Source: GCA-2693325 sp036343635 (GTDB lineage: Bacteria > Latescibacterota > UBA2968 > UBA8231). From it: a DNA stretch of 18,677 nt. A program made the translations under genes and the position numbers. The stretch is from positions 1-18,677 of the forward strand of contig JAYYVF010000096.1 in the NCBI GenBank assembly GCA_036343635.1, given 5' to 3'. The notes under the pieces were generated by a model. It worked only from the letters and a program-made list of their open reading frames with translations, searched no databases and had not been told where the DNA came from. The first letter of the stretch is position 1. Every line of letters starts with the position of its first letter. Positions 7,916-16,865 of this stretch are shown here, in pieces.

Positions 7916-10540
7916 TCAAAATCCCCAGCCGCGACGCTCAGCAGGTCGGCCCCCTAGCCGATCTTGCTCCATTCCAGCGAAGAGCTCTATAAATGCTATC
8001 GTGTTACTAACATCGAGATCTTTAAGGTTTCCAAAATTTATATCGTTAATTTGAAAACCGATATTTGAAGTAATGCTATATCCCTGATACTGAACACGGT
8101 TTGTATATTGCGTCGTAAATACTTTGCCGACGAAATCATCTACATACTCGGGCGGTAAAGGGTCTGGAATATCCTCAGCATTTCGATATATGATAGACTC
8201 AACTCCAACCTCGACTCGACTTTTTGTTAATACCGGGAAAACAGCAGAGAGCGATAATATCTGGCTCATGTCATTTAGCTCTAGTTGCGCAGGCCGGGGC
8301 TGTGTACGCTTGCGCCATATACCTTTCCAGCGCGGTATGAATGTTATATTGTTTCGAATGGGTAGTGGGTAATCTGCTTTGCTGATTACGCCAATAAAAC
8401 CACTATCATTGAAGTCGTTACTAGCATCTTCGTCGCCAGCTCGTTGTTTGTAGTGATCGAGCCGTAATTTATTTACGAATGTTAGATTCCCACTTGCAAG
8501 CTTGTGACCAAAAAACGCTTGGTTGACAAGTGCATCCTGAGTGATTTGTGGATCGTCAAGGGGCTGTAACCCTCCGACGGACCCAGGGCGTTGAACCCAC
8601 TGAAGCAAGTTATCGGGAATATTATCTTTTACCGATTTTAACATGTAAAAAGCCTCGAAACGACCATAACGTGCGAGATCCTGTTCGGCACTGATAAGTA
8701 GGAAATTCATTTTGGCACGCTCTTCACCAGAAATTAACCACTCTCGGTTACGACCGAATGTGATATTTACGCCAGGATATATTTCTGCTCCGCTGTACAT
8801 ATTATACCCTCGGTGTCCACGTTTATAAGGGTAATCAGCCTCTTCATCATTTTCGAAACGGTCCACAACTGTATTGTTGTTCATATCTACACCAAAAAGA
8901 AACTCAGGAGGGTCAACATAGTGGCGTAGGAAAGGTTCTTCATAGTCGGGAGTAAGGTTACTGTTTTCATTAAAATCAGAGATTAAGTCGTTATTTTCAT
9001 CTAAACCTGGAAATACAGCATTATCACCGGCTCCACCACCAAACCGTGGCCAATCAACGTTCTCGTCTTGGTCGTCGTTGTCATCAATGTATTCGAACCA
9101 GTTTAGGCGCTGGTTTTCATAGTCTACAAAGTCATTTTGATCTGTGATATAGCCTCGCGTAGTATAGTTATGATCCATACTAAATGCTTCGCCGTAGCTG
9201 AAATAACGGCCCGTTTTTTTAGTTGCATTGATAAACCAAGCATCGGCTTCTCGTTGGCTTAATTTAAGATTGCTCAGCTTTTGTATGTTTATATTTGGAT
9301 AGCGTTGATATTGGGCATTGCGAGCGAATTCACCCCTTATTTCCATACCCCAAATATCTTCGACCTGTAGATCGACACTGGTAATTTGATTACCCGAAGG
9401 TAATCCATAATCAAATCTCACGACCCGTTGGTTGGTGTTGTCCCGTACATTACCTTCCGCCCGTGCAACGGGAAGGAAGATCGGTTGCCCATTCAAATTG
9501 GTCTGCAAGTTTGATGTTACATCCACGCGGTAATCGTTGGAAAGAACCATTGCAAATCCGACTTTTTCAACAACAAGAGGGTCTGGCACTCGATAGCGAA
9601 GGAGGATAGGTGCCTCTTCCAAGGCTTCCAAGAAACCTTCCCGCTGACGACCACCTTCAATAGTTGGTGTTACAGAGACGATTTCGTTGTCAACAATCAT
9701 ATCTGCTGAAAAGAAGAGTGCTCCGGATTCATCTCCGGGTGAATCATCGACTATGCGGATGACAATCTCGGTGATGTTGCCGGAATTTTGACTGCTGGTG
9801 AGAAGGCCTTTGCGTGAATTCTCTGAAAAATTACTCGAGCTAGATCCAAAATTGGTATTTACTAACGTAGCGCCAATATTTATGAAATCACCGACCTGAG
9901 CTGTTCCCCGTAGGCCCATAAAATTTGTATAATCTGTATCCTGTACTCGATTTGAGCCTTGAACAACGCGCACGGGCTCACTTGCACGTGACAAAAGAAC
10001 GGTTCCGCTGTATTTGTCAGATTGAAAGTCCCATTGAACTCCATTAAAACGCGATCGACTAAATGTTAGTGGCGTCAAAGTAGAGCGAATCCGATCGCCG
10101 ATAGTAAGTGATGTGTAATATTGTCCTTTGGCATCTGAAGCGACCACTAGGTTTTGGAACCAACTGGAAAAGCGGCTGTCTTTGAAAACAGTACTGCCAA
10201 ATGCTAATGGTTGTTGTTGGCGCCATTCATAGATGCGCCAACCACGAGTTACCCAATTACCAAAAATATCGTATTGCCCTAATCCCTCTAACTGAGTGCT
10301 TACGTAGCGTTCATAAGGTTCTTTGGCATAATTGGTATATTTGTAACCGCCCCAATTGTAAAAATTGTAAAGGTCTTGTGGAACATACCACTTTCTCAGC
10401 GTGGGAATCAGTGGATCAAACCCCTCGATTCGCACCTGCGAAGTGGCGCCACGCTCACGGCCTGGTGTAGCTGCATTAGCAGCGGACAGCATGCCGATCA
10501 GGAGAATTATTCCTACTCTCCAAGATGTAAATCGACGCAT
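7916..10540 (-). CDS. Outer-membrane beta-barrel protein with acidic calcium-binding-like insert, 874 aa
   Basis: A signal peptide is clear (basic n-region, hydrophobic core, cleavage near ANA at residue 23). The rest shows alternating polar/hydrophobic strands with many aromatic residues, and the last residue is Phe (GWGF), the usual signal for BAM-dependent insertion. Residues about 141-180 contain YYTSLTIGDRIRSTLTPLTF, which suggests a conserved N-terminal region; I cannot name the family. Residues 483-570 are very acidic with repeated Asp/Asn loops (LDENNDLISDFNEN, VDMNNNTVVDRFEND) resembling thrombospondin type-3 or dockerin-like calcium loops. A good Shine-Dalgarno (GGGAGG) lies about 7 bases before the ATG. 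Context: three exported surface proteins upstream and a chaperone downstream. It could be a pore, an export channel or an anchor for those proteins. It is much shorter than SprA and longer than PorP of type IX systems. Confidence 0.8.
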   Translation of the reverse strand: MRRFTSWRVGIILLIGMLSAANAATPGRERGATSQVRIEGFDPLIPTLRKWYVPQDLYNFYNWGGYKYTNYAKEPYERYVSTQLEGLGQYDIFGNWVTRGWRIYEWRQQQPLAFGSTVFKDSRFSSWFQNLVVASDAKGQYYTSLTIGDRIRSTLTPLTFSRSRFNGVQWDFQSDKYSGTVLLSRASEPVRVVQGSNRVQDTDYTNFMGLRGTAQVGDFINIGATLVNTNFGSSSSNFSENSRKGLLTSSQNSGNITEIVIRIVDDSPGDESGALFFSADMIVDNEIVSVTPTIEGGRQREGFLEALEEAPILLRYRVPDPLVVEKVGFAMVLSNDYRVDVTSNLQTNLNGQPIFLPVARAEGNVRDNTNQRVVRFDYGLPSGNQITSVDLQVEDIWGMEIRGEFARNAQYQRYPNINIQKLSNLKLSQREADAWFINATKKTGRYFSYGEAFSMDHNYTTRGYITDQNDFVDYENQRLNWFEYIDDNDDQDENVDWPRFGGGAGDNAVFPGLDENNDLISDFNENSNLTPDYEEPFLRHYVDPPEFLFGVDMNNNTVVDRFENDEEADYPYKRGHRGYNMYSGAEIYPGVNITFGRNREWLISGEERAKMNFLLISAEQDLARYGRFEAFYMLKSVKDNIPDNLLQWVQRPGSVGGLQPLDDPQITQDALVNQAFFGHKLASGNLTFVNKLRLDHYKQRAGDEDASNDFNDSGFIGVISKADYPLPIRNNITFIPRWKGIWRKRTQPRPAQLELNDMSQILSLSAVFPVLTKSRVEVGVESIIYRNAEDIPDPLPPEYVDDFVGKVFTTQYTNRVQYQGYSITSNIGFQINDINFGNLKDLDVSNTIAFIELFAGMEQDRLGGRPAERRGWGF

Positions 10541-10588
10541 GGTATCCCTCCCTTGGGAATTAAAGAGCTTTAAAATCTATCTCCGAGT

Positions 10589-10615
10589 AAACTTCCGTCT
10601 TAGTGGCGGAAGTTT
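10589..10615 (-). other. Hairpin in the intergenic gap between surface-protein and barrel genes
   Basis: Arms AAACTTCCG (10589-10597) and CGGAAGTTT (10607-10615) pair perfectly over 9 bases with a 9-base loop. It lies in the longest gap of the operon (10541-10663, 123 bases), 48 bases after the stop at 10664 and 48 before the barrel ATG. No real U-run follows on the minus transcript, so it is a poor terminator. An mRNA stabiliser, processing site or partial attenuator would fit; no function is shown. Confidence 0.4.
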
Positions 10616-10663
10616 TACGTTAAAAATTTAAAACGGGTTTTTTCTTTGTTTCTTTGTTCGTAT

Positions 10664-12448
10664 CTAATACGCAATGGCTATTGTTCGAAATTTTACAGCA
10701 TCGCCCGCGTCTGCATCGGCTTTGAGACAGACTACGTATAAGCCAGGAGATACAATCTTTCCCTCTGCATCTCGACCTTCCCAAATTACTTGATTTGGAC
10801 CGCTTACATCGTATCGATCATATACTCGTGCAATTTCGTCTCCAGACAAATTATAAACGATTACCGTAACTCGGACTGGATCGGTAGCTTTAAGCAGGAT
10901 ATAATCCAGATCCAATATATCGTTTACTCCGTCTGCATTAGGCGTTACAATTTCGGAAGAAAAGTTGACTCCTCCAAATAATTTATCTTCTATTATCGCT
11001 CCAACAGTAAGAGTATTGCCCTCACTCTCTGGGTGAGCATCACCTGCTATAACGCGCTGTGGATAGGAATCCGAGTTACTAATACCTACTTCTGAACGGA
11101 ACTCAGTTCCAGAAAAAGTAAGCAGACTTCGAAACGTAATATCAACGCGTTGACCAGTGCGAGTAATTCGATTTTCAGAAAATGAAACTTTGAGTTGTCC
11201 GCCAGCCATTTCGCTATCAAACGTATTTATAGCCTGACCATCAACCTCGACTTTTGTGGCGGTTGCATCGAATGGTGTATTAATGAATACAGTATCAAAT
11301 CCTTTGTCTCCTGAAGAAGAGACGGAACGGAGATGATACGTGAATTCGTTAATTTCGCCGATTTGACCTCTATTTGGAGTGATTTCTCCAACAATCGAGT
11401 CTGCAATAGCTGGGATAGAGTAATTAAATATCACTGAATCAACGAGAGCCTTATCCAGTAAGCTACCTGATAGAAGTTTGAATTCAAATTGGACGTAGCG
11501 TCTATTATCTGGTGAATTGAGTGGACTATTTGTGAGTTTCGCGTAAGGTGGCGACCAACTACTCCAATCCCGATCGTTGGCCCTAATAATTCCAGCATAG
11601 GCCGGATCAAGTGTCCTATCAAATTCATTACGGGGGACTTCTTCAAATTGACCAGGGATACCGGTTTGTCTAAAGTAAAGAGAATCATCGGCTGTAGTTC
11701 CAGTTTTCGTACTAAAGAGCGTTTTAGCAAGTGAGTCAGTACGGGTGTAAACCTGAACTGGACCAAAGTTGGCATCTGCGCCTAAATCAATTACACGGGA
11801 TATATAGTGAGCGAAGGGAGTGACACCTATTCCGAAAACTTCCAGATCTCCCATTTGAAAAGCTTTTTCGCCAGTACTACGAAGTTTAAAATACCGAACT
11901 TGCGTTGCGGGAAAATTCAGGTCTAATTCTGGCAGCCCATGCGAACGGTTTTGTGCGATGAGCGAATAAACTGGGTTTTCTCCGACAAAATTGAGTGGGT
12001 CACCGTTGTTTACATAGAATTCATAACCTCGTAATGAACGTTCATCATCGTTTAACACTCCCCGACGAAAGAAAATTCTTTGAAGTGAGAATATTGCACC
12101 CATATCAACTGTCAATTCAGCGCCATTTGTGTTGGTATAAACGCGCCATCCTGTTTTGTAGTCTCCATCGATCAATTCATTGATGATTTGATTAGACCTA
12201 GCCGCCGCAGTTGTGACGGATGTAGTTGCTCCTCCCCCTAATTCACGAATGCGAGGAAGGATGTTCTCATTTGGATCCGCTTCAAGTGGTGAGAGGCCTT
12301 CTAATTGGGTTACTTCTAGTGCATTTAGGTAAAGCCCGGTTTCATCCCATGCATTACCGTTACCACCAAATTTCAGGCGCTCTCCTGCGTTAATCAAATC
12401 AGGAGAAACAGCAATCAATACCATGAGAAGTAAAAATGACTTACGCAT
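10664..12448 (-). CDS. Exported discoidin-domain surface protein with FlgD/CHU_C-like C-terminal module, 594 aa
   Basis: The signal peptide is cleaved near INA (residue 21). Residues about 80-206 form an F5/8 type C (discoidin, carbohydrate-binding) domain: IDGDYKTGWRVY, then TVDMGAIFSLQRIFFR and a closing GDLEVFG. Residues 215-345 are a second beta-domain with DLGADANFG and the box WSSWSPPY (295-302). An Ig-like part starting GEITPN follows (about 353-495). The last 94 residues (501-594) start with TPNADGVND and contain WEGRD and SPGLYVV, close to FlgD Ig-like and CHU_C (type IX cargo) modules. It is a clear paralogue of the product of 14904-16733: both have NTPF/STPF with a following VEVD/VELD, and ENRI-x-x-TGQ. 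A Shine-Dalgarno (GAGAGGAT) precedes the ATG. It is probably displayed at the cell surface and may bind glycans; no catalytic domain is visible. Confidence 0.85.
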   Translation of the reverse strand: MRKSFLLLMVLIAVSPDLINAGERLKFGGNGNAWDETGLYLNALEVTQLEGLSPLEADPNENILPRIRELGGGATTSVTTAAARSNQIINELIDGDYKTGWRVYTNTNGAELTVDMGAIFSLQRIFFRRGVLNDDERSLRGYEFYVNNGDPLNFVGENPVYSLIAQNRSHGLPELDLNFPATQVRYFKLRSTGEKAFQMGDLEVFGIGVTPFAHYISRVIDLGADANFGPVQVYTRTDSLAKTLFSTKTGTTADDSLYFRQTGIPGQFEEVPRNEFDRTLDPAYAGIIRANDRDWSSWSPPYAKLTNSPLNSPDNRRYVQFEFKLLSGSLLDKALVDSVIFNYSIPAIADSIVGEITPNRGQIGEINEFTYHLRSVSSSGDKGFDTVFINTPFDATATKVEVDGQAINTFDSEMAGGQLKVSFSENRITRTGQRVDITFRSLLTFSGTEFRSEVGISNSDSYPQRVIAGDAHPESEGNTLTVGAIIEDKLFGGVNFSSEIVTPNADGVNDILDLDYILLKATDPVRVTVIVYNLSGDEIARVYDRYDVSGPNQVIWEGRDAEGKIVSPGLYVVCLKADADAGDAVKFRTIAIAY

Positions 12449-12521
12449 AGATCGATCCTCTCAATAGGTCATCAATTCAAACAGAATCTTATTCAAGCGT
12501 TTTCGTCCTCGCAAAAACTTT

Positions 12522-14819
12522 TTAATAAACAACTGCAACTATATGTTGCTCAATACCATCTTGTGCATCTCCGTCTACCTTAACTCGCATTAGATATGTT
12601 CCTGGGGGGACTAAACGATTTTTTTCGTCGAATCCGTCCCATGTAAAGGAATATCTGTTTGCGGTCCCCAAATCATAAGATAAATTACGAACGTTTGTCC
12701 CACCCAGATTGAAAATCTGAACCTGAATTGGACGGGGTGCAAAAAGTTTTAGCGCATCAAATTCTATTAATAACTCATCACTTATTCCATCTCCGTTGGG
12801 CGTCAAGACCTCTGTAGAGATTGATACGTTTGATATTATATAATTATTCACTGGTAGTGCAACGGAAATAGATTCACTCTTAATGTCGTCTACGGCATTG
12901 CCTTCGTCCACAAACTGACGGACTCCTTGTCCTAAGTCACTATTACCGAGGAATGCTTCAAAACGAGTAAGATTCTGATAGATTGTTGCCTGGAAATCTA
13001 TTTTAATTGTTCCTGATCGGCGAACCTTTTGGGGAAGCATTATGGAAAAGCCGTCTTCGTCTTCTGTTACATCTACGGAAACGTTTTCGTCACCAATTTT
13101 AATATTCAAGAAATGCATAGGTACGGACGATTTAAGGGTTAATTGGTCAAAACCTTTAGAGCGACTATCGAATATGGGTTCGATGAAGTAAGAGAAGGTT
13201 TCTTCGAGGCCTGCAGCAACGCTATTAGGAAAAATCTCACCTTGCGTTTTTTGTGCCAGCGGGTCATCAATATTAATCTGTAATTTTGATAACTTAGGTG
13301 CTAGGCCGGGGCTCTCTGAAAGAAGGCGAACATCCATTTGTGCGTAACGTCTTGGCGAAGGCGATTTAAACAATTCCCCAGAAGAATTATATGGTTCGCT
13401 CCACAAGCTCCAGTTCTGGCTTACGGCTATCGAAGTATCAATTGCACCTCTAAATGACGGGATTAATTTCTTATATCTTGAATCGGTTACAACCTTTCCA
13501 TTTTTGTCGTAATAAGTATAATTCTGTTCGACATCATTGCCAGTTCGAGTGCGAACCTCAATACGAGTTCCCATAGGCATGTCGGCGATCCATTCGATAG
13601 AGGTCAAGCCCTTGGTTCCTCCCAAATCTACAATAGGAGATTTAAGGTATAGTTCACCGGGATATCCATCCCCATAAATCTGGTATTCACTGACATATCC
13701 AAAGGTTGCATACGGGCTGTGTGTGCCTCCATCTTGGTGTATTGTCCCGCCCTCTGTGGAAGGGAAGTAATGTTGCAAGTATCGAATCTTTTGCAGAGGA
13801 AAAGTATGGTCAAAATTGCGTTTTTCTGTAGTGTTTTCGGGAGCTGTTGGCCGGTATGCGACTTCCTGCCACCGCAGGGAGCCATCCGGAGCTAATGAAC
13901 CATCAGAGGCTAGGACCTGATACCAGAAAAAGTTTCCATTTTGCGATCTACGACTAGGCGGGGCACCCATGGGTTCCCCGATAATTCGTAGTTGATCAAT
14001 CCAGTAGTGTGCACCTAAGTCAAATATGATTCGGTTGAAAATATCTTTACCTGTTACTGTTTGGTGAAGCGTATTGAGTGACCAATTTGTGACAATGTTT
14101 CCGTCGGCCATGTTTTGGCCTCCTTCGAGTACGGATTGCAAATCAGTTATTAATTCAATACTACCTCCGCGTTCTATGGTCCCTAAAGCTATGTTGTCGC
14201 CAACAGTGCGTATTTCGATTTCGGATAGGAGGGCATTCGGAGTGACTTGAGAAACGTTGATGCGGATTACACTTACCTGAACGTGTTCTGCATCTAAGGT
14301 GACAACCTGGTTTTCGTTGAAACCGAATGTCTGGCTTGTACCGTAGACTAAAGTCCCGGGAATGGGTACTAACGCATTAGTAAAAAACTGTTCACCGCTT
14401 GCTATCAAGACTGAAAAGAATTCCATGGGTGGGGCGTCTTCGGCAAAGTGAAGACGTATTTGCTCAGCGGTAACCAGACGCCCTAAGTTGATTTCAATCC
14501 ACCAGTCGTCTGAAGGCATAGAATAATCTGGAGCCCAGCCAGTCGAATAATCTCCGTCCATTACTGAACGCGCATTTGTCGGATTACTTCCTACTGCCCG
14601 TATGCCTCCTCCAAACTGCCGCGCATTTTTAATAGCATCTATATTCTTTCTTACTTCCAAGGGTTTTATGTAACCTGTGACATCTATTTCAATAGCGCCG
14701 TTTGGGTGATCCCATGCTTTCCAATCGTCTGTTGTGGAGAAAGAAACCTGGTCTGCTTGTGTGGATGCATGCAGAAATAGTACACACGCAAATAAGATTT
14801 TAATAAACGATTCAGCCAT
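12522..14819 (-). CDS. Exported protein with two discoidin-like domains and FlgD/CHU_C-like C-terminal module, 765 aa
   Basis: I place the start at the ATG at 14819 because it puts a signal peptide (MAESFIK, hydrophobic core, cleavage after TQA) at the N-terminus. The frame is open to an ATG at 14900, three bases after the previous stop and in the same frame, with another ATG at 14852; none has a Shine-Dalgarno. Two galactose-binding-like domains are visible. The first is about residues 60-205 (MDGDYSTGW at 87-95, EINLGRLVTAEQIRLHF). The second is about 223-385 (MADGNIVTNW at 237-246, IIFDLGAHYWIDQLRI). A WSLWSEPY box, a GEIFPN Ig-like part and the terminal module (672-765, TPNGDGISD, WDGFD, PPGTYLM) follow. 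Its C-terminal half is closest to the truncated protein at the right edge (shared VRQ-x-VD-x-G). It is likely a surface glycan-binding or adhesive protein. Confidence 0.82.
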   Translation of the reverse strand: MAESFIKILFACVLFLHASTQADQVSFSTTDDWKAWDHPNGAIEIDVTGYIKPLEVRKNIDAIKNARQFGGGIRAVGSNPTNARSVMDGDYSTGWAPDYSMPSDDWWIEINLGRLVTAEQIRLHFAEDAPPMEFFSVLIASGEQFFTNALVPIPGTLVYGTSQTFGFNENQVVTLDAEHVQVSVIRINVSQVTPNALLSEIEIRTVGDNIALGTIERGGSIELITDLQSVLEGGQNMADGNIVTNWSLNTLHQTVTGKDIFNRIIFDLGAHYWIDQLRIIGEPMGAPPSRRSQNGNFFWYQVLASDGSLAPDGSLRWQEVAYRPTAPENTTEKRNFDHTFPLQKIRYLQHYFPSTEGGTIHQDGGTHSPYATFGYVSEYQIYGDGYPGELYLKSPIVDLGGTKGLTSIEWIADMPMGTRIEVRTRTGNDVEQNYTYYDKNGKVVTDSRYKKLIPSFRGAIDTSIAVSQNWSLWSEPYNSSGELFKSPSPRRYAQMDVRLLSESPGLAPKLSKLQINIDDPLAQKTQGEIFPNSVAAGLEETFSYFIEPIFDSRSKGFDQLTLKSSVPMHFLNIKIGDENVSVDVTEDEDGFSIMLPQKVRRSGTIKIDFQATIYQNLTRFEAFLGNSDLGQGVRQFVDEGNAVDDIKSESISVALPVNNYIISNVSISTEVLTPNGDGISDELLIEFDALKLFAPRPIQVQIFNLGGTNVRNLSYDLGTANRYSFTWDGFDEKNRLVPPGTYLMRVKVDGDAQDGIEQHIVAVVY

Positions 14820-14903
14820 ATAAGCAGAAGCACTATTGTTTCTTTGTTCCATTCTAAATATTACCAGATCGGGACAGAACGGTACCGTTTTAAGATGCAT
14901 TTT

Positions 14904-16733
14904 TTAGTATGCAACGCCAATTAACAGCGATTTTTCTTCTTTCCCAGTGTCAGTTTCCACTGAGATATTCACTATATAGGTTCCGGGAATTACGGTTCGT
15001 CCGTGGTTGTCCTCGCCGTCCCACAAAATTTGTGCGGGTCCATTCACCACATTCGTTTGTTGAAAATTCCTTACTACTCGACCGGAAAGTTCGTGTACGG
15101 TGAGACTTATATCAACAGGCCGCAACGCACGAAGCAATATAAATGAAATAGTGGTGAGGTCATTTATATCATCATTATTGGGGCTAAAAATATTTGGCTT
15201 TGTAGCAAAATTAAGGATTAACTCGTCACGCAGTAGGCCTTGGATCGACAGACGATTGCTGTCAGACAACGGAGTCACTTCACCAGCCAAGATGTTTTGT
15301 CCGAGCTCTTGTTTTTTGCTGTCAAAAGCTTTAGCGAAGAAAGTTGTTCCGTAGACTGTTACTAAACTGCTAAATTTAATAAGCAACACTTGTCCGGTTT
15401 GATTTATCCGGTTTTCCGTTAGGCGAATGCGCAACAAACCATCAGTTGATTGTTCAATCTCATATGCAACAGCTATGTTATCAAGCTCTACTTCGTTTAC
15501 AGTCGCAGTGAATGGTGTTGATATTTCAATTCGGTCAAAACCATCATGTTCATTTCCGAATTCCGACAATATGTAGTAATCGAAGGAGTGTGTTTCTCCT
15601 AGTGTGACTTCACCGGGGCTGATTTCAGCTATTAAGTTGTCTGCCAAAGTCGGAGTTGAATAGGAGAATGTTAGGTTTTCTACGAGAGCGGCTTGTCGAG
15701 CATCTGCCGATGAAAATAACAATCGGAACTGGACATACTGACGATTCCCTGGTGATTGGAATTGATCAGACAGGCTCTCATATGGAGCAGACCATGGACT
15801 CCACTCTACAATGTTGTCTTCTATTGAACCCCTATCAGCCACTCGAAGTGAAAAATAGGTATCTTCGGCTTCTGCTTGTCCAATGGGGAGAATAGCCTCC
15901 TCGGCTCGTTCTTCACCTTGGAAGATTTCCGTTTTTCGGTAGTAAATTTTTGGATCTGGGACAATCCCTGTTCGCGTTTGTAGGACTATTCCAGTTAAGC
16001 TGTCAATTTGTGTTTGGAGAATGATGTCGCCAAAATTGGCGGCGGCTCCTAAGTCAATTATTTCCGAGGTGAAACTTCCGGTCGGGGCAAACCCATCGCC
16101 GAAAACTTCGACGTCTTCAATTGCGAATTCTTGGGTTGATCGACTAATTAGGCGAATGAAGCGAGCGAATTGAAGTGGTATCTGGGCATCAATCACCGAG
16201 TTATCCTGTTCTAGATTGGCCGATACCTGATTTATAAAAGCTACTGGGCGATCTTCTCGCAGAGTTTCGGGATTGCCATCATGCACAAAAAGTTCGTAGG
16301 CCCTAAGATACGTTTCGTTGTCCCCTTGAATACGTATGCGGTTTATCGGCAGGATAGCACCAAGGTCTATAATCATCGACGTTCCATCGGGACGTCTTTC
16401 ACGCTCAACTCTCCAGAACGTTTCACGGTTGCCATCGGTAAGAAGCCCTGTAAGGTCTATGTTAGATGCTTGAGGTGAAGAGATGCTACCTCCTCGATTC
16501 TTAAGAGCAAGAAGTCCAACTGCGTTTGTTGTCGAATCGACTACAGCAGGAAGGATAGAGCTACCGTCCGTAGTTAGACCTGTTAGTTGGCCGATACTTT
16601 GCCAGTCGATACCGTTACTGCCAGCTTGCCATTTGTCGATAGACAACACGCTCTTAGGGGAGAAAAAAAATTGCAAAATGACAAGAGGAATTGCAATCCT
16701 TACCGTGCTTATTATAACTTGACTTAAACGCAT
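14904..16733 (-). CDS. Exported discoidin-domain surface protein with FlgD/CHU_C-like C-terminal module, 609 aa
   Basis: The ATG at 16733 is preferred over a GTG six bases upstream, because a stop lies directly before that GTG and a weak GAG sits 5 bases before the ATG. A signal peptide with a long hydrophobic core ends near VLS (residue 31). A discoidin domain spans about residues 85-212 (TDGNRETFWRVE, IIDLGAILPINRIRIQG, ending EDVEVFGDG). A second beta-domain carries DLGAAANFG and the box WSPWSAPY. An Ig-like part starts at AEISPG. The last 94 residues (516-609) contain SPNNDDIND, LSGRVVR, WDGED and IPGTYIV and end in GVAY. It has the same layout as the 594-aa protein at 10664-12448. It is the first gene of the presumed operon, just after the terminator of the CBM9-like gene. 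No enzyme domain is seen; surface display with glycan or polymer binding is the likely role. Confidence 0.85.
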   Translation of the reverse strand: MRLSQVIISTVRIAIPLVILQFFFSPKSVLSIDKWQAGSNGIDWQSIGQLTGLTTDGSSILPAVVDSTTNAVGLLALKNRGGSISSPQASNIDLTGLLTDGNRETFWRVERERRPDGTSMIIDLGAILPINRIRIQGDNETYLRAYELFVHDGNPETLREDRPVAFINQVSANLEQDNSVIDAQIPLQFARFIRLISRSTQEFAIEDVEVFGDGFAPTGSFTSEIIDLGAAANFGDIILQTQIDSLTGIVLQTRTGIVPDPKIYYRKTEIFQGEERAEEAILPIGQAEAEDTYFSLRVADRGSIEDNIVEWSPWSAPYESLSDQFQSPGNRQYVQFRLLFSSADARQAALVENLTFSYSTPTLADNLIAEISPGEVTLGETHSFDYYILSEFGNEHDGFDRIEISTPFTATVNEVELDNIAVAYEIEQSTDGLLRIRLTENRINQTGQVLLIKFSSLVTVYGTTFFAKAFDSKKQELGQNILAGEVTPLSDSNRLSIQGLLRDELILNFATKPNIFSPNNDDINDLTTISFILLRALRPVDISLTVHELSGRVVRNFQQTNVVNGPAQILWDGEDNHGRTVIPGTYIVNISVETDTGKEEKSLLIGVAY

Positions 16734-16806
16734 AATCACTCAGTCTTTTACGCCGTTTTCCTTAAAGAAAGATAGATTAGAGAGGTCGGCCACTTGTAAC
16801 TTACAA

Positions 16807-16841
16807 AAAAAGGGGAGGGGGAAAAATCCCCTCCCCTTTTT
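16807..16841 (-). terminator. Strong intrinsic terminator of the CBM9-like gene
   Basis: A perfect 14-bp stem (arms 16807-16820 and 16828-16841, AAAAAGGGGAGGGG and its complement) with a 7-base loop is followed on the minus transcript by a run of seven U. It starts 24 bases after the stop codon at 16866 and cleanly separates this gene from the operon that begins at 16733. Confidence 0.9.
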
Positions 16842-16865
16842 GCTAAAAGACTTCTTGAGCAAGCT

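Noticed and set aside
7916..10540. Calling the barrel protein SprA, PorP or LptD
   Set aside because: Its length fits neither SprA nor PorP, and no characteristic domain (for example an LptA-like N-terminus) is visible.
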